Shown here: positions 27,001 through 42,000 of the stretch, in pieces | How the letters are laid out: each line of letters starts with the position of its first letter | Position numbering within the stretch: position 1 is the stretch's first letter | NCBI GenBank assembly: GCA_000149265.1 | Contig: CH003350.1 | Location: 110,477 to 174,476, forward strand | Source: Ciona savignyi | Taxonomy: Eukaryota; Chordata; Ascidiacea; Phlebobranchia; Cionidae | Direction: 5' to 3' | DNA: 64,000 nt | Position numbers and translations under genes: made by a program | The notes under the pieces: model-generated | What the model was told of the DNA's origin: nothing | Database searches by the model: none | Seen by the model: the letters and a program-made list of their open reading frames with translations, nothing else

Positions 27001-30000
27001 GCAGACCAAACGATTTTTATGAATAACTCGCAAAGAATCTGTAAATCATTTCAATTACATTCAGACCCTAACCCTGTTTAAGAAATGACAAAAATATGTA
27101 CAAACATAAATTTGTTAAAAAACATTAACTGATCTTTCTGTTTTCCCCAACCTCTGACCCCCTTTTCAGATACCTCAAACTCTGTTTCTGCTCTCTTGTT
27201 TTTGTGTTCTTCTGCATAGTCCACTAATTTTAACTTAAAGTCTGTTTCATAACTCTTTCTTTTGCCTGTACTCATTTTAAAGGCATTTTTTATCTGTAGA
27301 ACTATGAATTAATTCAGATATAGTCCTAATAAATTTTTATTAACATTATAAAAAATATTTTACAAATATTCTCTTCTCTCTTTTGTCCTCTTACGCGCCA
27401 GCGCATATACTGTATTGGTGCACGTGCAGAAGACAAAGGTGGTTTGTTTGCGTCAGCAGTAATTACTGGTGCATGCCTTGTGTAATCGGTTGTTTTTTAG
27501 CATTGAACTGCATTGAAACCGCAAAATAATTTTTTCTTAACAAAGCGGAAATAATCCAATACACGCTTAGCGGTCACATGTGCGCTCATGAAACTCCCAT
27601 GGGTATGTGCGTGCTCGGAGCACATGCACCCGTATTTGATAAAGCCACAGTAACAATAGCCAATTTCCACTACATTTCGTGTCTATAAAGCGCATCCTTA
27701 CTTTTTTATTGAAAATTATTATAAAACTTTGCGCGTTATACTCGAAGAAATACATTATAATCGCCCCATAAGCGACCCCAGAAAATTATGTCGAAAACGT
27801 AGGTCCTTAAAATCAGCTTATTAGCCGGAAAATACGGTACTTGCAATAGAAGAAAACATTTGTAATTTTGTTCTTATTTGGTGGCGATTTGCACTTATGT
27901 CGAGCTACCCATCTGAAAGTTTGTGTGGTATATTTCCCCTACTTAAATTTACAAAAGATAAGTAAAGTTACACTGTTTTTTTCTAGCTTCTTGTCCACCT
28001 CCGCCATCTGTTCCAAATGGTCAATTCACACCGTCCTCTCGACGATTTGTCCTTGGTGCAATGGTTACATACGCTTGCAGCACAGGATTTCAGATATCTG
28101 GGTCATCTATCTTAACATGCACTAGTAGTGGAACATGGAGTGGCCCGGGACCTAGTTGTACAGGTAGGGATGTGTTGAGTAAAGTTAATTGATTATTATT
28201 AATCTAAAAATACCGAGTTACAAAATATACAGGATATAATAGAGAAAATTCAACTTTGCTGTGCCGACAGTCTGTTTAATAGAACCATTGATAACTGTTA
28301 AAAAGACATATACAGTATTAGTTCAAACTATCAAACCAATAAGAAGGTAATGTTCTGTAAGTATCATAGCAAAAGCCTGGTTTCGATCAACTTTGTTGCT
28401 CTCGGGATAAACATAATTGTTCTATCTTGTGAGCACATGATGTTAGTGATTTAACTAATTACCTTCAGTTAATGATGATTTTCCAATTTTACATTTTAAA
28501 GAGTTGAAGATAACATTTTTAAAGTTTCTATTAAAAAGTTCATTCTTTTGCCTCTATATTAATATTATATAAATTTATGCACAAAAGCTCAGTTAAATAA
28601 CATTGTTTTTTTTATGTTCTAGATGTGTGTTCAGCTCCACCAACTGTTCCAAATGCTCAATTCACACCATTCTCTACAACTTTTGCCAATGGTGCAACGG
28701 TTACTTATGCTTGCAACACAGGATTTCAGATATCTGGGTCTTCTAGCTTAACATGCATTGGTGGAACATGGAGTGGCCCGGGACCTAGTTGTACAGGTAG
28801 GGATGTTCTTAATTCCAATTATGAAATAGATTAGTTACACAGTGCCACCATAGATCAATGTATAACCACAGATCTATAAAAACTGAGATGTTACTTTAGG
28901 TTTTACATGGTTATTATGTACTACATTAATTAACCCAGTCTTTCTAAAACCACCATATAAGAGGAGCTATATTACTGATGTATAATTTACATTTGGTATA
29001 GTCTTGTACATATTCACTTTGGTATCTTGACCATTTAGTTACAAAAGTGTATTCTACACTTTGAGTTGTGTAATGTGTAGACTTCTGTGTTTGACATACA
29101 TAGTTTGCCTTACAGGTTGCCAAGCACCACCAGCACTTACTAATGGAGAAGTCTTTCCCAATAATCCACCATTTCGCCATGGTATGGTGGTCCTTTATAC
29201 ATGCAAACCCGGCTATACACTTACTGGTACAATAACACGAATTTGCCTCACCACTGGACAGTGGACAATGCCATCTTCTCCACCAGTTTGCAATGCAGGT
29301 ACCAATTTGAACAAAGATTTCTTAAGATGATTTATATTTGAAATAAATTGCTTAAAGAAAGTTGCATATATAATATTGTTCTACCTTTTGATAAATATAA
29401 GTTTCAATTTAAAATTGTACATGTTTAAGATTTTTAATTCATTATACCATATGTTTCAGGATCACAACAAACATAAAAGAAGAATAGCAAATCTATCATT
29501 AGGATAGAATCTAAAAAGATATTAAAAACTTTTTTACTAGCAAATGTGTACCATAACACCCATCATGTATATTATGTCTTAGGTGCGACAACATGTACTG
29601 ATAATCCCTGTTTAAATGGTGGACTCTGCTCAATGAGCAACAATGAATACAGTTGTAAATGTACCGGTGACTGGGTTGGAACCAACTGCCAAGTTACTCT
29701 CAGTAAGCAAATAATATTTCATATTTTTATTTCACACAATATATGTTTCATTTTTTCACATTATTGTGTAGGTATGTCCATTCTTGAATAAAAATAAATT
29801 ATTTACATATTGATTTAAATAAATTATTTTACTTTAGTTTAGTTTATTTATTTTTGCCCTAGTATTTAAAAATGGCAAGCGAATAAAATAGCAACACGGG
29901 AACAGGAAAAGACGGCAAAACGAACAGTCGTTTAAACACGTCATTGAAAAAAAAGGATATAATTTAATAAATATAGCGGACGCGGCCGCCAAACCTAGGC

Positions 30001-33000
30001 GAAAAAAACAATATTGGGAAAACAAAATTTAATTAAAACCAAACGATATGACGCCCTGAAGAAGAGTGTGCGGTAAAGCGCGACCAGTACTGAGGGGGAG
30101 CCGGCTTTAGAAGAAGGTGTGGGAAGCGTAGAACAGAGTGGAAAAAGAACCCTGAAATGAAATTCCACTAATGTCAGATGACACTATTAGTTTTACACTA
30201 TTAGATGACACTATTAGACACTATTAGGGCATATTTACATTAAATATTGTCATTATAACACACAAATTGCAAAACACTAATGCATTTGAGTTGATACTTA
30301 TTTAGAAGTGTGAAAAAGTGCACTACAGTAGTGCACCATAAATAACAAAAAAGAACAAAACAATTAAAATGGTAAAATAAATAAATGAATAATTAGCAAC
30401 CCAAAAATGGATGGCTAGCAAATAAAAAATACTAAAGATTGCAGCAAGGATCCGATTATATTAAAGCAAATTGGTTGTGACATATTATTTTAATATTGAC
30501 CGACATCTTTATCTGGAGATCACACGGCCAATTCTCGAATAGTAAATTTGAGGAGGAGGAGCCACGAAGAGAAAACGAACGACCATCTCCTTGTAGAGTA
30601 AATTTCGATGTTCGGATATGTGGAACAATAATGTCTTGGCAGTATGGTTGTAAAAATGCTTCAAGACAGTAAAGAAATAGATACAATAGATAGAACAGAT
30701 AAAACAGGTTAGGGGACAGGGTGGTGTGCAATCAGATGGTAGAAAAAATATTTAAAAACCCAAAACAAGTAAAAAGATTAATGTAATAAGCGTTAAAATA
30801 CAGCTCTGTTATGGCGGGCAAAAGACTATTTCCCCAAAAAAAAACAAGTGTGCCAACGGCTTACCAAGTAACAGAATACCGTAATAAACATCATGAATAA
30901 AAACTTGTGTTTGTGAGGACAAAATCAATATTGATAACATGCACAAATCAGTAAAAGAAATTTTTAACTTACAAATGGGAATTATTGAGTGTTAAAAAAT
31001 TCTTATTTGGTGTAAATACTTAGGGAAACTAGGGAAGCGGATAAGGGTCTTCCAAGAAGTGTTGTTTCACAGCCTTTGGTAAACTTTTTAAGCGGTGTTG
31101 TTATGGCATTTGTGCATTATGGATAATATTTGTAATTTGTGCATGTCATATATTGTTAAAGGTCCATGTTGTCTCATTATAGAAACTGTATTTTCACGTT
31201 TACCAAGGTTAAATATTAGGCAAATGAACTTATTGCACACTCGCTGTAATTTAGTTAGCATTAGGCTATTACCATAACACCAGATGGATATGCAATTATT
31301 GAAGGGTGACTTAGTAATAGTGAGTGGTATAATGTGAAAAGTGAGGGTTGGTCAACAAGGGGCTTTAATTTCTGTACCAAAAGTAAATTAGTGTTAAGTT
31401 TCTTAAGGAGTATTTGCATGTGTGGTTTCCAGGATAGGTTGTTATTTAAAGTTAGACCAAGAAATTTAAAGCTGTTAACTTGTTCAATTTTGTAGTTATT
31501 TATTGAAATGAGAGTGGTAGTAAAAAAGTAGATTTGGAGTTAGAAAAGTACATGTATTTTGTTTTATCAGTGTTAAGAACCAGTTTGTTGCTGGAAAGCC
31601 ATGTGTATAATCTGTCTAGATCCGCATAGGCATTTACACAGGTTATGGATTGGTTGCGGCCCGGGGTAAAAATGGAGGCGTCATTGGCAAACATAATAGC
31701 TTTACTATGGGTTCGGCAATTTGGCAGGTCATTGATATATATAAGGAATAGTGAGGACCTAGAATGGACCTATTGAAAGTGCCTTCTTAATTTTCTACTA
31801 ATAAATAAATAAACCATTTAGCAATAATAATTAATTTAACTATAAAAACTATAATAAATAAATAAACCTTAAAAAAAAGATCAAAAAATAAACAATTTTA
31901 CTGGGTAACACTTTTATGCCACAATTTTCATACTATACTATGAAGATTTTTTTTTTAATTATGACTTCTGTAATGGTATTTCATAAATTTAGTTTTCCTT
32001 ATTCCAACATTATATTATTTGAAGGTGCTGCTGTGTCCGTTTCTTTGAAGTTTAATGCCATATTCAGACCAGAATACAGAAATGTTAGTTCACCTGCTGC
32101 CAGACAGTTGATTGCTAAATTCAAGACATCGCTTCAATTAGTGTTTGCAATCTCTGGTCAAGGTGATATAATTGTGAGGGGAATTGATATAATCGTGAGG
32201 AGAATTTTGGAATCATCTGTTGTTTTCGAGTATGTGGTTTTCAATATCTTTTAAAATCTAACCTGATAATAAAAAATCACCAACAATTCTTTTTTTTTAT
32301 ATTTAGTACCTTGGTTGTTCCTCGAAATCCTGGGGATGTTCTTGTTAAGTCTGGTATTACAAGTGCAATTGAGAACTCTATTATGAGTGGTGCATTCAAT
32401 GTACCAGGTCTTGGAAATCCTCAACCTGGTAAGTCCTTAAAAACAAAGCACAAGTAATATATTATGGTAATATGCATTTGTCTGTACTACAGATGTTAAT
32501 GAATGTAAAAAGGGAACTCACAACTGCCTGACAGAAGCAACTTGTGTAAACACCATCGGTGCATTTGACTGCAACTGCCCTGCTGGCACTTTTGGTGATG
32601 GAGTTGTAAGTTGTTCTGGTGAGTATTAGATTTACTAATTGGACGTTGGTTTCTTTAAGCTAAGATCAAAAAAGACAAAATACAGCACTGGTGTTTGCAG
32701 GAACTAGCATGATTCATATGAGCATGTAACTTAAAAAGCAATACAGCATTTATGTATGTAATTAAAACTACAAGTGTGTAAGCCATACTATTCCCATCAA
32801 TTTTAACATATGACACAAACTAAATTTTAATTAGCAATCATTCCTGGAATTGCATATGCATTCTGAAATTACCGTGTGCATTGTGTGAGAGTTGCCAAAC
32901 AACTCTGTAAGCAAATGTTGTTGGTGTAAGCAGGGTATGTCATTGTATAAATATGTTTTGCTCCATCTAATTTACTAAAAAATTTCTAGTTCTAGTATGT

Positions 33001-36000
33001 TAATTTTTTAAACAACTTTCAGCTTCAAATTTCTGTGATGGTGTGGATTGTGCAAAGGGAAGTTGTGTGACCTTGACAGCAGGCCACAGGTGCAACTGCG
33101 AGAAGGGCTATAGGTTAGGATCCACTGGTGTGTGTGACCAAGATGTCTTAGAGTGCCAGATGGCACCACCAAAATGTCAAAATAATGGAATTTGTAATGA
33201 AATGCTTGGTTCATACACCTGCACCTGTGCTACAGGATGGACAGGTGACATTTTTTTCTAGTAATTTTGTATAATAAAAATGTAAAGTCCTCACTATTTT
33301 AATACATCTCAGTTAGTGTATTGTGAAAATGTTTGCTCTGGGACAGTATTTTGAAATTCGTTAAACGATCTAGGATAGGATATTTATCTCGCGCCCATCG
33401 TCAGGTTACCGGAGCTATTGCAGTGTGTTATATATAATTCACACGTTCCTTTAATTTAGTAGAACCCATTAATCTGCTGGGTTCAGGCAATGTCCCTAAA
33501 GTGCCTTGCCCAAGGAAACAACCGACTAGCAGTTTCGCACCTGCAACCTTTCGATTAAAAGGCGACACACTTAACCTTCAGACTAATCAGCCGGGCATCT
33601 ATTTTTTACATATTTTGAACAGAACTTTAGACTAAATTTTAAAAGTTGTTCAAACTTTAATTATTAATAGGCCCATCATGTGAAGAGAGTGTAATGCAAT
33701 GCTTGTCAATGCCCTGCAGTCCAAATGCATCTTGTCAAGATATGCCTGGAACGTTTACCTGCAAATGCAAAACGGGTTTTGTGTAAGAGAATTTGTGGTG
33801 AACTTACAGTGGATTTTTTCCTACAAGCATATTTTGTATATGTTTCAATCAACAGTATTGCTTTATCTCCAGGGGCAATGGAAAGAAATGTGAAAAGCTG
33901 ATCTTGTTTTCAATGGAAAGAGCTGTACGTTTGAGTCAAATATTTAAATACAAATTTCTTCGTTTTAGGTAATATTGTTAATTATTTCATGTATGGTGAG
34001 CAGAAGGTAAAATTTAATATTTATTGGCAGGGTTGCTGTACCTCTGGCAAATGGGTATACCACATATCTTGTTATCAACAAAAATGGTTTGATCCATTTT
34101 CCACGCTCCTGGAGAGGCGTAAGATTACCGTTGAACACTCCGTTTATAAACCTGGAAGATTTTCATTTCATTGCACCATTTTGGGATCACTTTGATTCAA
34201 ATGATGTGTCTTACACGGTGAGTGTATTTACAAATAGAAAATAAAATGTATGTTCTGTTTAAATCAAAACCAACTTGACTATGCAAAAATTAATTCTGAA
34301 TTCCAAACCCGATGCATAAATCTTTTTTCAGTTGGATGAAAACTTAAATGGACTTCATAGTTCAACCCCAGGCCTAAGACGCACAAAAGAAATGATTTTA
34401 ATGAAGTATAATTACACAATGTCAAAACCGATATTCTTCTTGAAAGTTCTGTGGAAAAATATGGTGATGTTTCCTGCAACGCGTTATAATGAACTGGTAA
34501 GAACTTTTTACAGTTAATCCACACACTAGCTGGAAAAATTTAAACTTTTTATACATTTTATTGAATGATTTTTTTTATTTTAATTTATTAAAATAAATAT
34601 GTATTTTCACCTATTGCTTTTTAATCAACTCATCGCTTTCCCATTGTCAATTTATCTAAACATACAATCGACTTGCTGGCCACTTATCCAACTAAAAGAA
34701 CATGCTTTGCTTTCAATTTCTTTTTGTTAACCAGTTTATATTAAGTAAAATATATAAAACTAAATCTATGTTTTAAACCACTGCATTCAGACAAGTACAT
34801 TCCAATGCGTGATAGCTTCTGATGGTTTAAAGTCATTTGTATTGTTTATCTACCAACCTGGTCAAATGCTGTGGAAGCCTAGTTTACGCTTGGACAACAA
34901 ACTTTTATCGGGTTTCGGTAACATTGAAGGTGCAAACACCATTACACGGCGAATATATTCTCCAGACAAATCAAGCAATATTGGTAAATTTATTTGTATG
35001 AGCTACTGTAATGAGTGATGTCACGACAACAAATTAATATTGTCTGGCTAAGTACCATACCAATGACAACAGACAAACTAGCATTAGGTCTTAATTCCAC
35101 CACTTATTGACCGACTGTTGGACAAATACTTTCTATAGAACCGACTTACTATCTTTAGACAATGCAGTATAATCAAGTATTTAACAAACTTCATATTTTA
35201 ATGATTTTCTGATAAATGCTGAATGCCATGTATTACAATCTTTTGTATTAAATTAAATAAGTATTTAGTGAGTATACCTGTATTATAATTGTTTAACATG
35301 TTTACTTTTTAAATTTGCACTTTTATTACATATATGGAATAAACTTTTCCCCTTTTTAACAGGAGTTAATGGCATTTATTTGTATGAGTACTCTTATGAA
35401 CAAGGAAAAGAGCGAAAATGCTTGGAATGGATATTCAGACAAACTTCTCCACCTCCTGTATTTTTACTTCCTAGATGCGCACCAAATAGCCCCCTGTTGC
35501 CTTCCACTTTCGTTGATGTCACTGATTTTTACCTTTCTCTGGGTATTCCTCCTAGACGAGGTAGACGGAAATTTGTTTAATTAAAATTGCCTACTAATAT
35601 GTGTTAAATTTAATTTAGATAGTCGATGCTATAACATGGTGTCTACCGATCGGAACACTGTTACTTGCTGTTACAATAAAAATTCAAATCGTTACTCATT
35701 TGGACCAAGTAGCTTTCAACGTGTCACACTCGGAGTTGGTCTACTTCACCCCTCACCTTCACCACAGATGGTGAGAAGATACATTGGTACGTAATTGTCC
35801 ATTTATCCCATAATCAGTGCTAAACACACGAAAGAACTTGATTTGTTCAGGATTTCCTAAAGTTGATTGTTTGCAGAGGAAGAGATTGACCCGATTGACA
35901 ACTGTTGTGGATCAGATGTGGCAAGGTCTGCTATCAGTATTCTTTGCAGTCAGTTTCGTAGGTTCAGGCCAACACCATGGATCCAGGGCTTCAGGCGACG

Positions 36001-39000
36001 TAGAGGAAGTAAATATATTTTTGGCCATTTCTTTACGTTATTTAAATGTTACCTTAAATATAACTGTAATCATGTTTTTATTTGTTTATTTATTTTAGTT
36101 TGGGGATTTGGAGACCCTCATTTTACCACTGTGAATGGCGAAAAATACACATTTAACGGGCATGGTGAATATATCTTGGCTGAAGCGCCCGGACAGTTCA
36201 TGATGCAGGGAAGAGCTGAACCAGCAGTTGATGTCAATGGAACAGAAACCAAAGCTACTTTTTTCACTGCAATCGCTGCTAAGAATCTGGCTACAGGCAT
36301 TAAGGTAGTGTTGTGGTTGACTAATGTGATCTTGCAAGATAGTTTCTAGCTCAAAACTCACCCAGATAACTTAACTCGTGTTGTTTTGGACATTTCTACA
36401 TGTTGCTTCAATGTGTTGGTTGGTTGTTAAAAATAAAAAATTATAAGTCATAAATGTGCAACAGCCTCAGTATGGATATTTATTAAATTAAGAAATGCCT
36501 GTGTTAAACGATTACATTTCAGGTTGTATTCTATGCGAATGCTGCAGGAAATGATACAATTGTAAAAATTAATGGAAGCATTACAGAGTTTCCATCTGGT
36601 AAATATATTTTCGGTGTAAATGAGACAATTTAATTACAACCTTTATTATTTAGAGATTGGAAAGGTGGCATTTAAAGATGGATTGATATTAAAAAAGACA
36701 AGCAGTGTAAACTATGAAGTTGTATTTTCTCCAAACGTAACGGTGGTTGCTTTCACGGCCAATGGTGTTGTTGGTTTTGCCAACAAACTCTCTCCGGAAT
36801 TTGAAAAGGCTTACTCCGGATTGCTGGGTAACTAATAGCCAATTTTTCTTGGTTTTCAAATGACTGCATGTGTATTGGTTTTATTTCTTTACTAAAGAAA
36901 ACTAAAAAGATAGTATTTAATAAAAATTTGTTTAGGTCCAATTCAGTACAGAAACGGCACGACGGTAGATGTAACATCATTGCGTATCGTCAACCACAGT
37001 CAACTATTGGATGGAACCATTGAACAGATGAAGATATTTCCCATTTGCCAATCATGTACTTTTTTAATTTGTTAACATAGGTTCAATGAAATTATGTCGT
37101 ATTTTACACAGGGCAAGTTCAAGAATCAGAAAGTTTGTTCACTTACTCTGGAAATAAGACTTATCAACATTTCAACCCAACTGGAAAAGTTCCTGCATTT
37201 TTAAGACAAATGGTCGATGGTTTAAATAATGAAACCCTGACAGATATAATAAGTACCTGTGGTATAAGCGACCTTCCTTGTGTATTTGATTTCGCAGTAA
37301 CTGGAAACAGACAACTTGCCTTGGCAAGTGGTCAAGTGGCTGGGGAAGCTGAACGTCTACAAGCATTGGCAGGTACAACAAATAAAATATTACTTTGTGG
37401 GATGAATACGGGCACTTAGCAACTCAGTTATTTTCTTGGTAAGGCACCTAACGATCATTGCCGGACACTAATAAATTACTGGATTGTACTAACACTGAAC
37501 GAACATCTTAATCACATAGAACACACTGCAATGGCTCAAGTTCGAAACTGTTCATGAGCTTGTCGATTTTGTCCTTGGCCAAGGACTGTCTCATATTTAA
37601 TAAATATTATGTTCTTCTATCACATTTTGAGTGTCTTTTCAATTGGTAAATAATGTATCATTTTCTAGCTAACAACGCACCAGATCTGTCATTTTACCAA
37701 AATCAGGGTTCTTCTGTTACAAATGGTACATTACGAATTGAAATTGGCGTACCTGTTAATATGATATTTAATGCCAACGACTCTGATGGAAATCCACTCT
37801 TCTTCTCTGTCAATAGTAATGAAATACCAGGAGTCTCAATTAACTGTAAGATATCAGATTGATTTTTGTATTTATATTTCTGTGCCTAAAATTTTATGTT
37901 TGTGTAATAACAGAAAACTAACATAATTTTTATGTTATCTGTCAAGAGCTTATTTTGTCAAAATTATGACAATTTTGGCGCATTTCTACTTTATTTTATA
38001 ACAAAATACCAATACTTGTCCACTTAGTGCTTCGGTCAATCACACACATTTAGCAAGACAAAAACACAACTTCAACATTACAGAATAAATGTTACACTCA
38101 GATGTGCAGCATAGTGTACTCAGCAAATAGTGTTTTGTCTTGTAGTCCAAAAAGTTACTACATTGTATTTTAAAGTTTTTTTACATTTTCTGGTTGGTAT
38201 TTGTGTGATACTGTTAGGTTGCGTTAAAAAAATCTGATTAAATTTATTCTCTGTGCAGCATCAGGAGTGTTAACCATCAATGCAACATCTGCCAACCTTC
38301 CACCCCTTAATGCGTCATTGACTATCACTGTCAATGATACTTTCATCGAGACCAGTGTGGAAGTTCCTGTGCTTGTGTGTGCTTGCAATGGCCGTGGAAG
38401 CTGCTTTGGGATCAAGCTATAGTAAATGGCTCCCAAACATATGGGGTAAAAATTATTGCAATATTCGATTTTTACATGTCATGGATATAACTTACAATTC
38501 TACATAACACTTTTTACCAGGAAAAATGTAGTAAAGGAACAATGTAAAGTAAAGGAATAAAGTTGCCGCCCGACAGGATTAGTTGGATAGTCTTGAGTAT
38601 CAGTGGAAACGATGTTGAATCAAAACTTTATTATTGTATATAGGAAATTTTAAAAGAGTCCACATGTACAATCTTCACCTGTCAAATACATAAGGAGCGT
38701 TGTCACACCTTGCACCCACTCTTGGGTATCTGGAGCTATTGCAATATTTTGTGTTTGATTGATACATTCTCTCAATTGTAGTAGAACCTATTAATCCACT
38801 GTTTTCGGATAATATTTCCTAAGTGTCTTGCCTAAAGACACAACCCTCTAGCCAGCAACCCTACAAGGGTTATAGTTTCAATCCTACAACCCTACAACTA
38901 AAAAGCGATACATTCTCCTACCTAGCTATTCAGCTGAATTAATGAGATAAAATAAAAACAGTACAAATATCTCAATAATATACAACACAATAGATTGATA

Positions 39001-42000
39001 ACCTAGCTATAGCCACGAGAAATTCTAATTATTGCTAAAGTGATATTGTGTACCCAGCAATTTCTCATCCAAAGCTAACACAAAAATCCCACTTTAATGT
39101 AGTGTGACATGTTAAGGCATATATCAAAGAATACACTTAATTGATTGTTTAAGTCATATGTAAGGTAAACATTTCATGATTGCTTTTAATTATTGTTTGA
39201 CTGGACAATATTTTCATTAAAACTAACTTCCAGTTGGTGAGATGCGATTGCAATGCTGCATACGATGGTGTGACTTGTAGTCATGACGCTAATGGCTGCA
39301 GTGACAACCCATGTTATGGTAATTGCACAGATGTTTCTGCTCCTGGTGTTGGCTTTGTTTGTTCCCCCTGTCCTGCACATTTGGCTGGTAACTATTAGTG
39401 CGACTTGCATTATGCTTTGTTGTGATAAATGAGTCTTTTGTAGGAAACGGAACACAATGTATTGACCGAGACGAATGTGAAGAAGGGTTAGACAACTGCG
39501 CTCAGAATTGCACAAATGTGGTCAACTCGTATAATTGTTCATGTCGCACTGGTTACAAAGTGGACATTTCCAATTCATCAAACTGTGTGGATGTAGATGA
39601 ATGTAAAACAAATCCCAGCATTTGTGCTGTCGCTGGATCTGCTGCTGTATGCAAAAACAACAATGGATCATATGAGTAAGTTCACACTAGTTGAATTTAT
39701 TGCATTGATTACTTGATTTGAATGATTTATGTGAACATGTACCCCAACACATTTGTGGCTGCATTAAACATAGGAATAAGAATAGGATATTCATTTTTAT
39801 CCCCGTAAATGGGAAAACCAAGGGGGTAACACACGGGCAAACGTCAGATCACCTCGCGCCCACCGTCGGGTTACCGGAGCTATTGCAGTGTGTTGTGTAT
39901 AATTCACATGTTCATTAAATTTGTTAAAACCCATTAATCCTCTGGGTTCAGGCAATGTCCGTTGCCCAAGGACACAACCGAGTAGCTCGCGACTCGTTTC
40001 GAACCTAAAAACTTTGTTTGAAAGGCGTCATACTAAACCACAAGACTAACCAGTCGGACATAGTAGCTATGGTGATCATACTAGATGTGGTGGGGGAAAT
40101 AAATAGGGTGCACATGTGCATCCAAGTTAAAGAGGAACTTTCATATAAGTTTAGCAGTTGGTGAGTTCACATGTCAGTGTACATGCAATTCTGTATTTTG
40201 CATTAAAGGTGTATGTGCAAGCCAGGCTACATAAAAGTCAATGGCATATGTGCTGACATACCAGATTGTACAAACAACTCAACAATTTGTGACAATGCGA
40301 CGTCAACATGTGAAGACACACCTGGATCCTACAGATGTAACTGTAAAGAAGGATATTCAAAGTAAATCTTGGTCTTCCTTAATGCGATTTAATTCGTTAA
40401 ACCTATTTTCAACATGTTAAATGTACATGCATTACCAGATCTCCTGGCGCAACACCACATGCTGCATGCATCAACACTAATGAATGTGCAGCAAGTTCTC
40501 CAGTTTGTTCATCTGGTTCTCAATGTACCGATTCTGTTGGCTCATTTATGTGCAGCTGTCTGTAAGTTGGATTTAAAAAACATTTAAAGAAAGGAATATT
40601 AGTATATCCCATTTTATTTCACCAAAATTTTTAATTACTCTTTTTCCTATTTAGACCAGGTCATGTTAGAATCAGTTCCACTGTGTGTTCTATCAATGCA
40701 ACCAGATGTGAGAACATTAATTGCACAACAGAAGGATCTGTGTGCAGAGAGAATGGCAATAATGCAGTCACTTGCGATTGTCCTTCAAACAAAGCAAAGA
40801 AACAAAACAAATGCTTACGTTAGTGGATTAATTTTTTTGCTGACTATATAAGTTTCTTTATGCTACCGTGGTGGCTCAGGGTAATTATTCCTAAAAATAA
40901 ATGTTTTAAAAATTGAAATTTTATAAAAAGTTCCTGGTGTTATAACCCTTACCATTATGTATTATAACACATTTTATACCATTTTTCAGCTCGCTACAAG
41001 TTTATTCAACGATTGGTGCAAACTTTTCTACCGGATTACAATAACCTCAACAGTCCAGCATCACAACAATTAATCAACGACTTTAGATCTAAAATGTTGG
41101 AAATACTCAAATCATTAAATGCTTCTGATATTATTGTTACAGGACTGCAAAACGGTTCAGTAATTGTTTTGTAAGTAAATTAATTTAAACTGGTTAAATA
41201 ATTTTTAGAACTTTGGTCTTTTGTATTCCAGATACGACTTGATCCTTAATGAAAACCCTACCGGTCAACCTGTATCGCAAGAACAAGCCTTAATTACAAT
41301 TAACCAGGCAGTTGCTAGTAATCAATTCAATACTTCACTCTTTGATGGTGGCCCAGCTACATGTAAGTAAATAAACAATAATGTAAAATATTTATGTGCA
41401 ACATGTTATACCATTCATGACACAAACTAAAAATCATGCATGTATTAAGAAACTTATTTAATGATTATTTATTCTTATATTCACATGAAGCAACCGACCA
41501 TTTGGTTACGGACAACATGTGTCCCAAAAATGACATTACTCATTTTGATCTACAAGCATTGCAGAAGCAACAATATAATTCACAAATGACTTGCAAACCT
41601 TCATTGGTAGCCATAAGGTAAAGTTGACATTATGTCCACTGTACAAATTGTACAATTCATTCGTTTTGAACCTAATCTGTATTACTGCCCTGTCTGGATA
41701 TTTATTAAATTGAACACTCATTTTGTATTCAGCATTGATTATTGCAACTTGACAAATGCTGGACTGTCACCCGAGCACTTGGTTATTGCTGGACCTGGTC
41801 AAAATCCTGCCACTGTTGATCCAGCTTGTAAAGCTCGTCTTCTATCCCTTCCTGATGGCAGAATAACTGTTACTTTCTTACTTTTCAACATCTTATCATG
41901 TGGATATCAATCATCTGTAAGTTGTGTTTTCTAACTTATGTTTGATCTCTGCATTGCTTATATTTTTATTGATACAATGTTACCTCGTGCAGTTTGTATT

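Noticed and set aside
11922-29298. Possible variable lymphocyte-receptor or vCRL1 identity for the CCP array
   Set aside because: CCP content alone is not enough; the EGF, SEA, NIDO, AMOP, VWD and ZP parts do not fit what I know of Ciona vCRL1.
36095-36361. Minus-strand frames opposite the VWD exon
   Set aside because: Antisense shadows of a strongly conserved coding exon.
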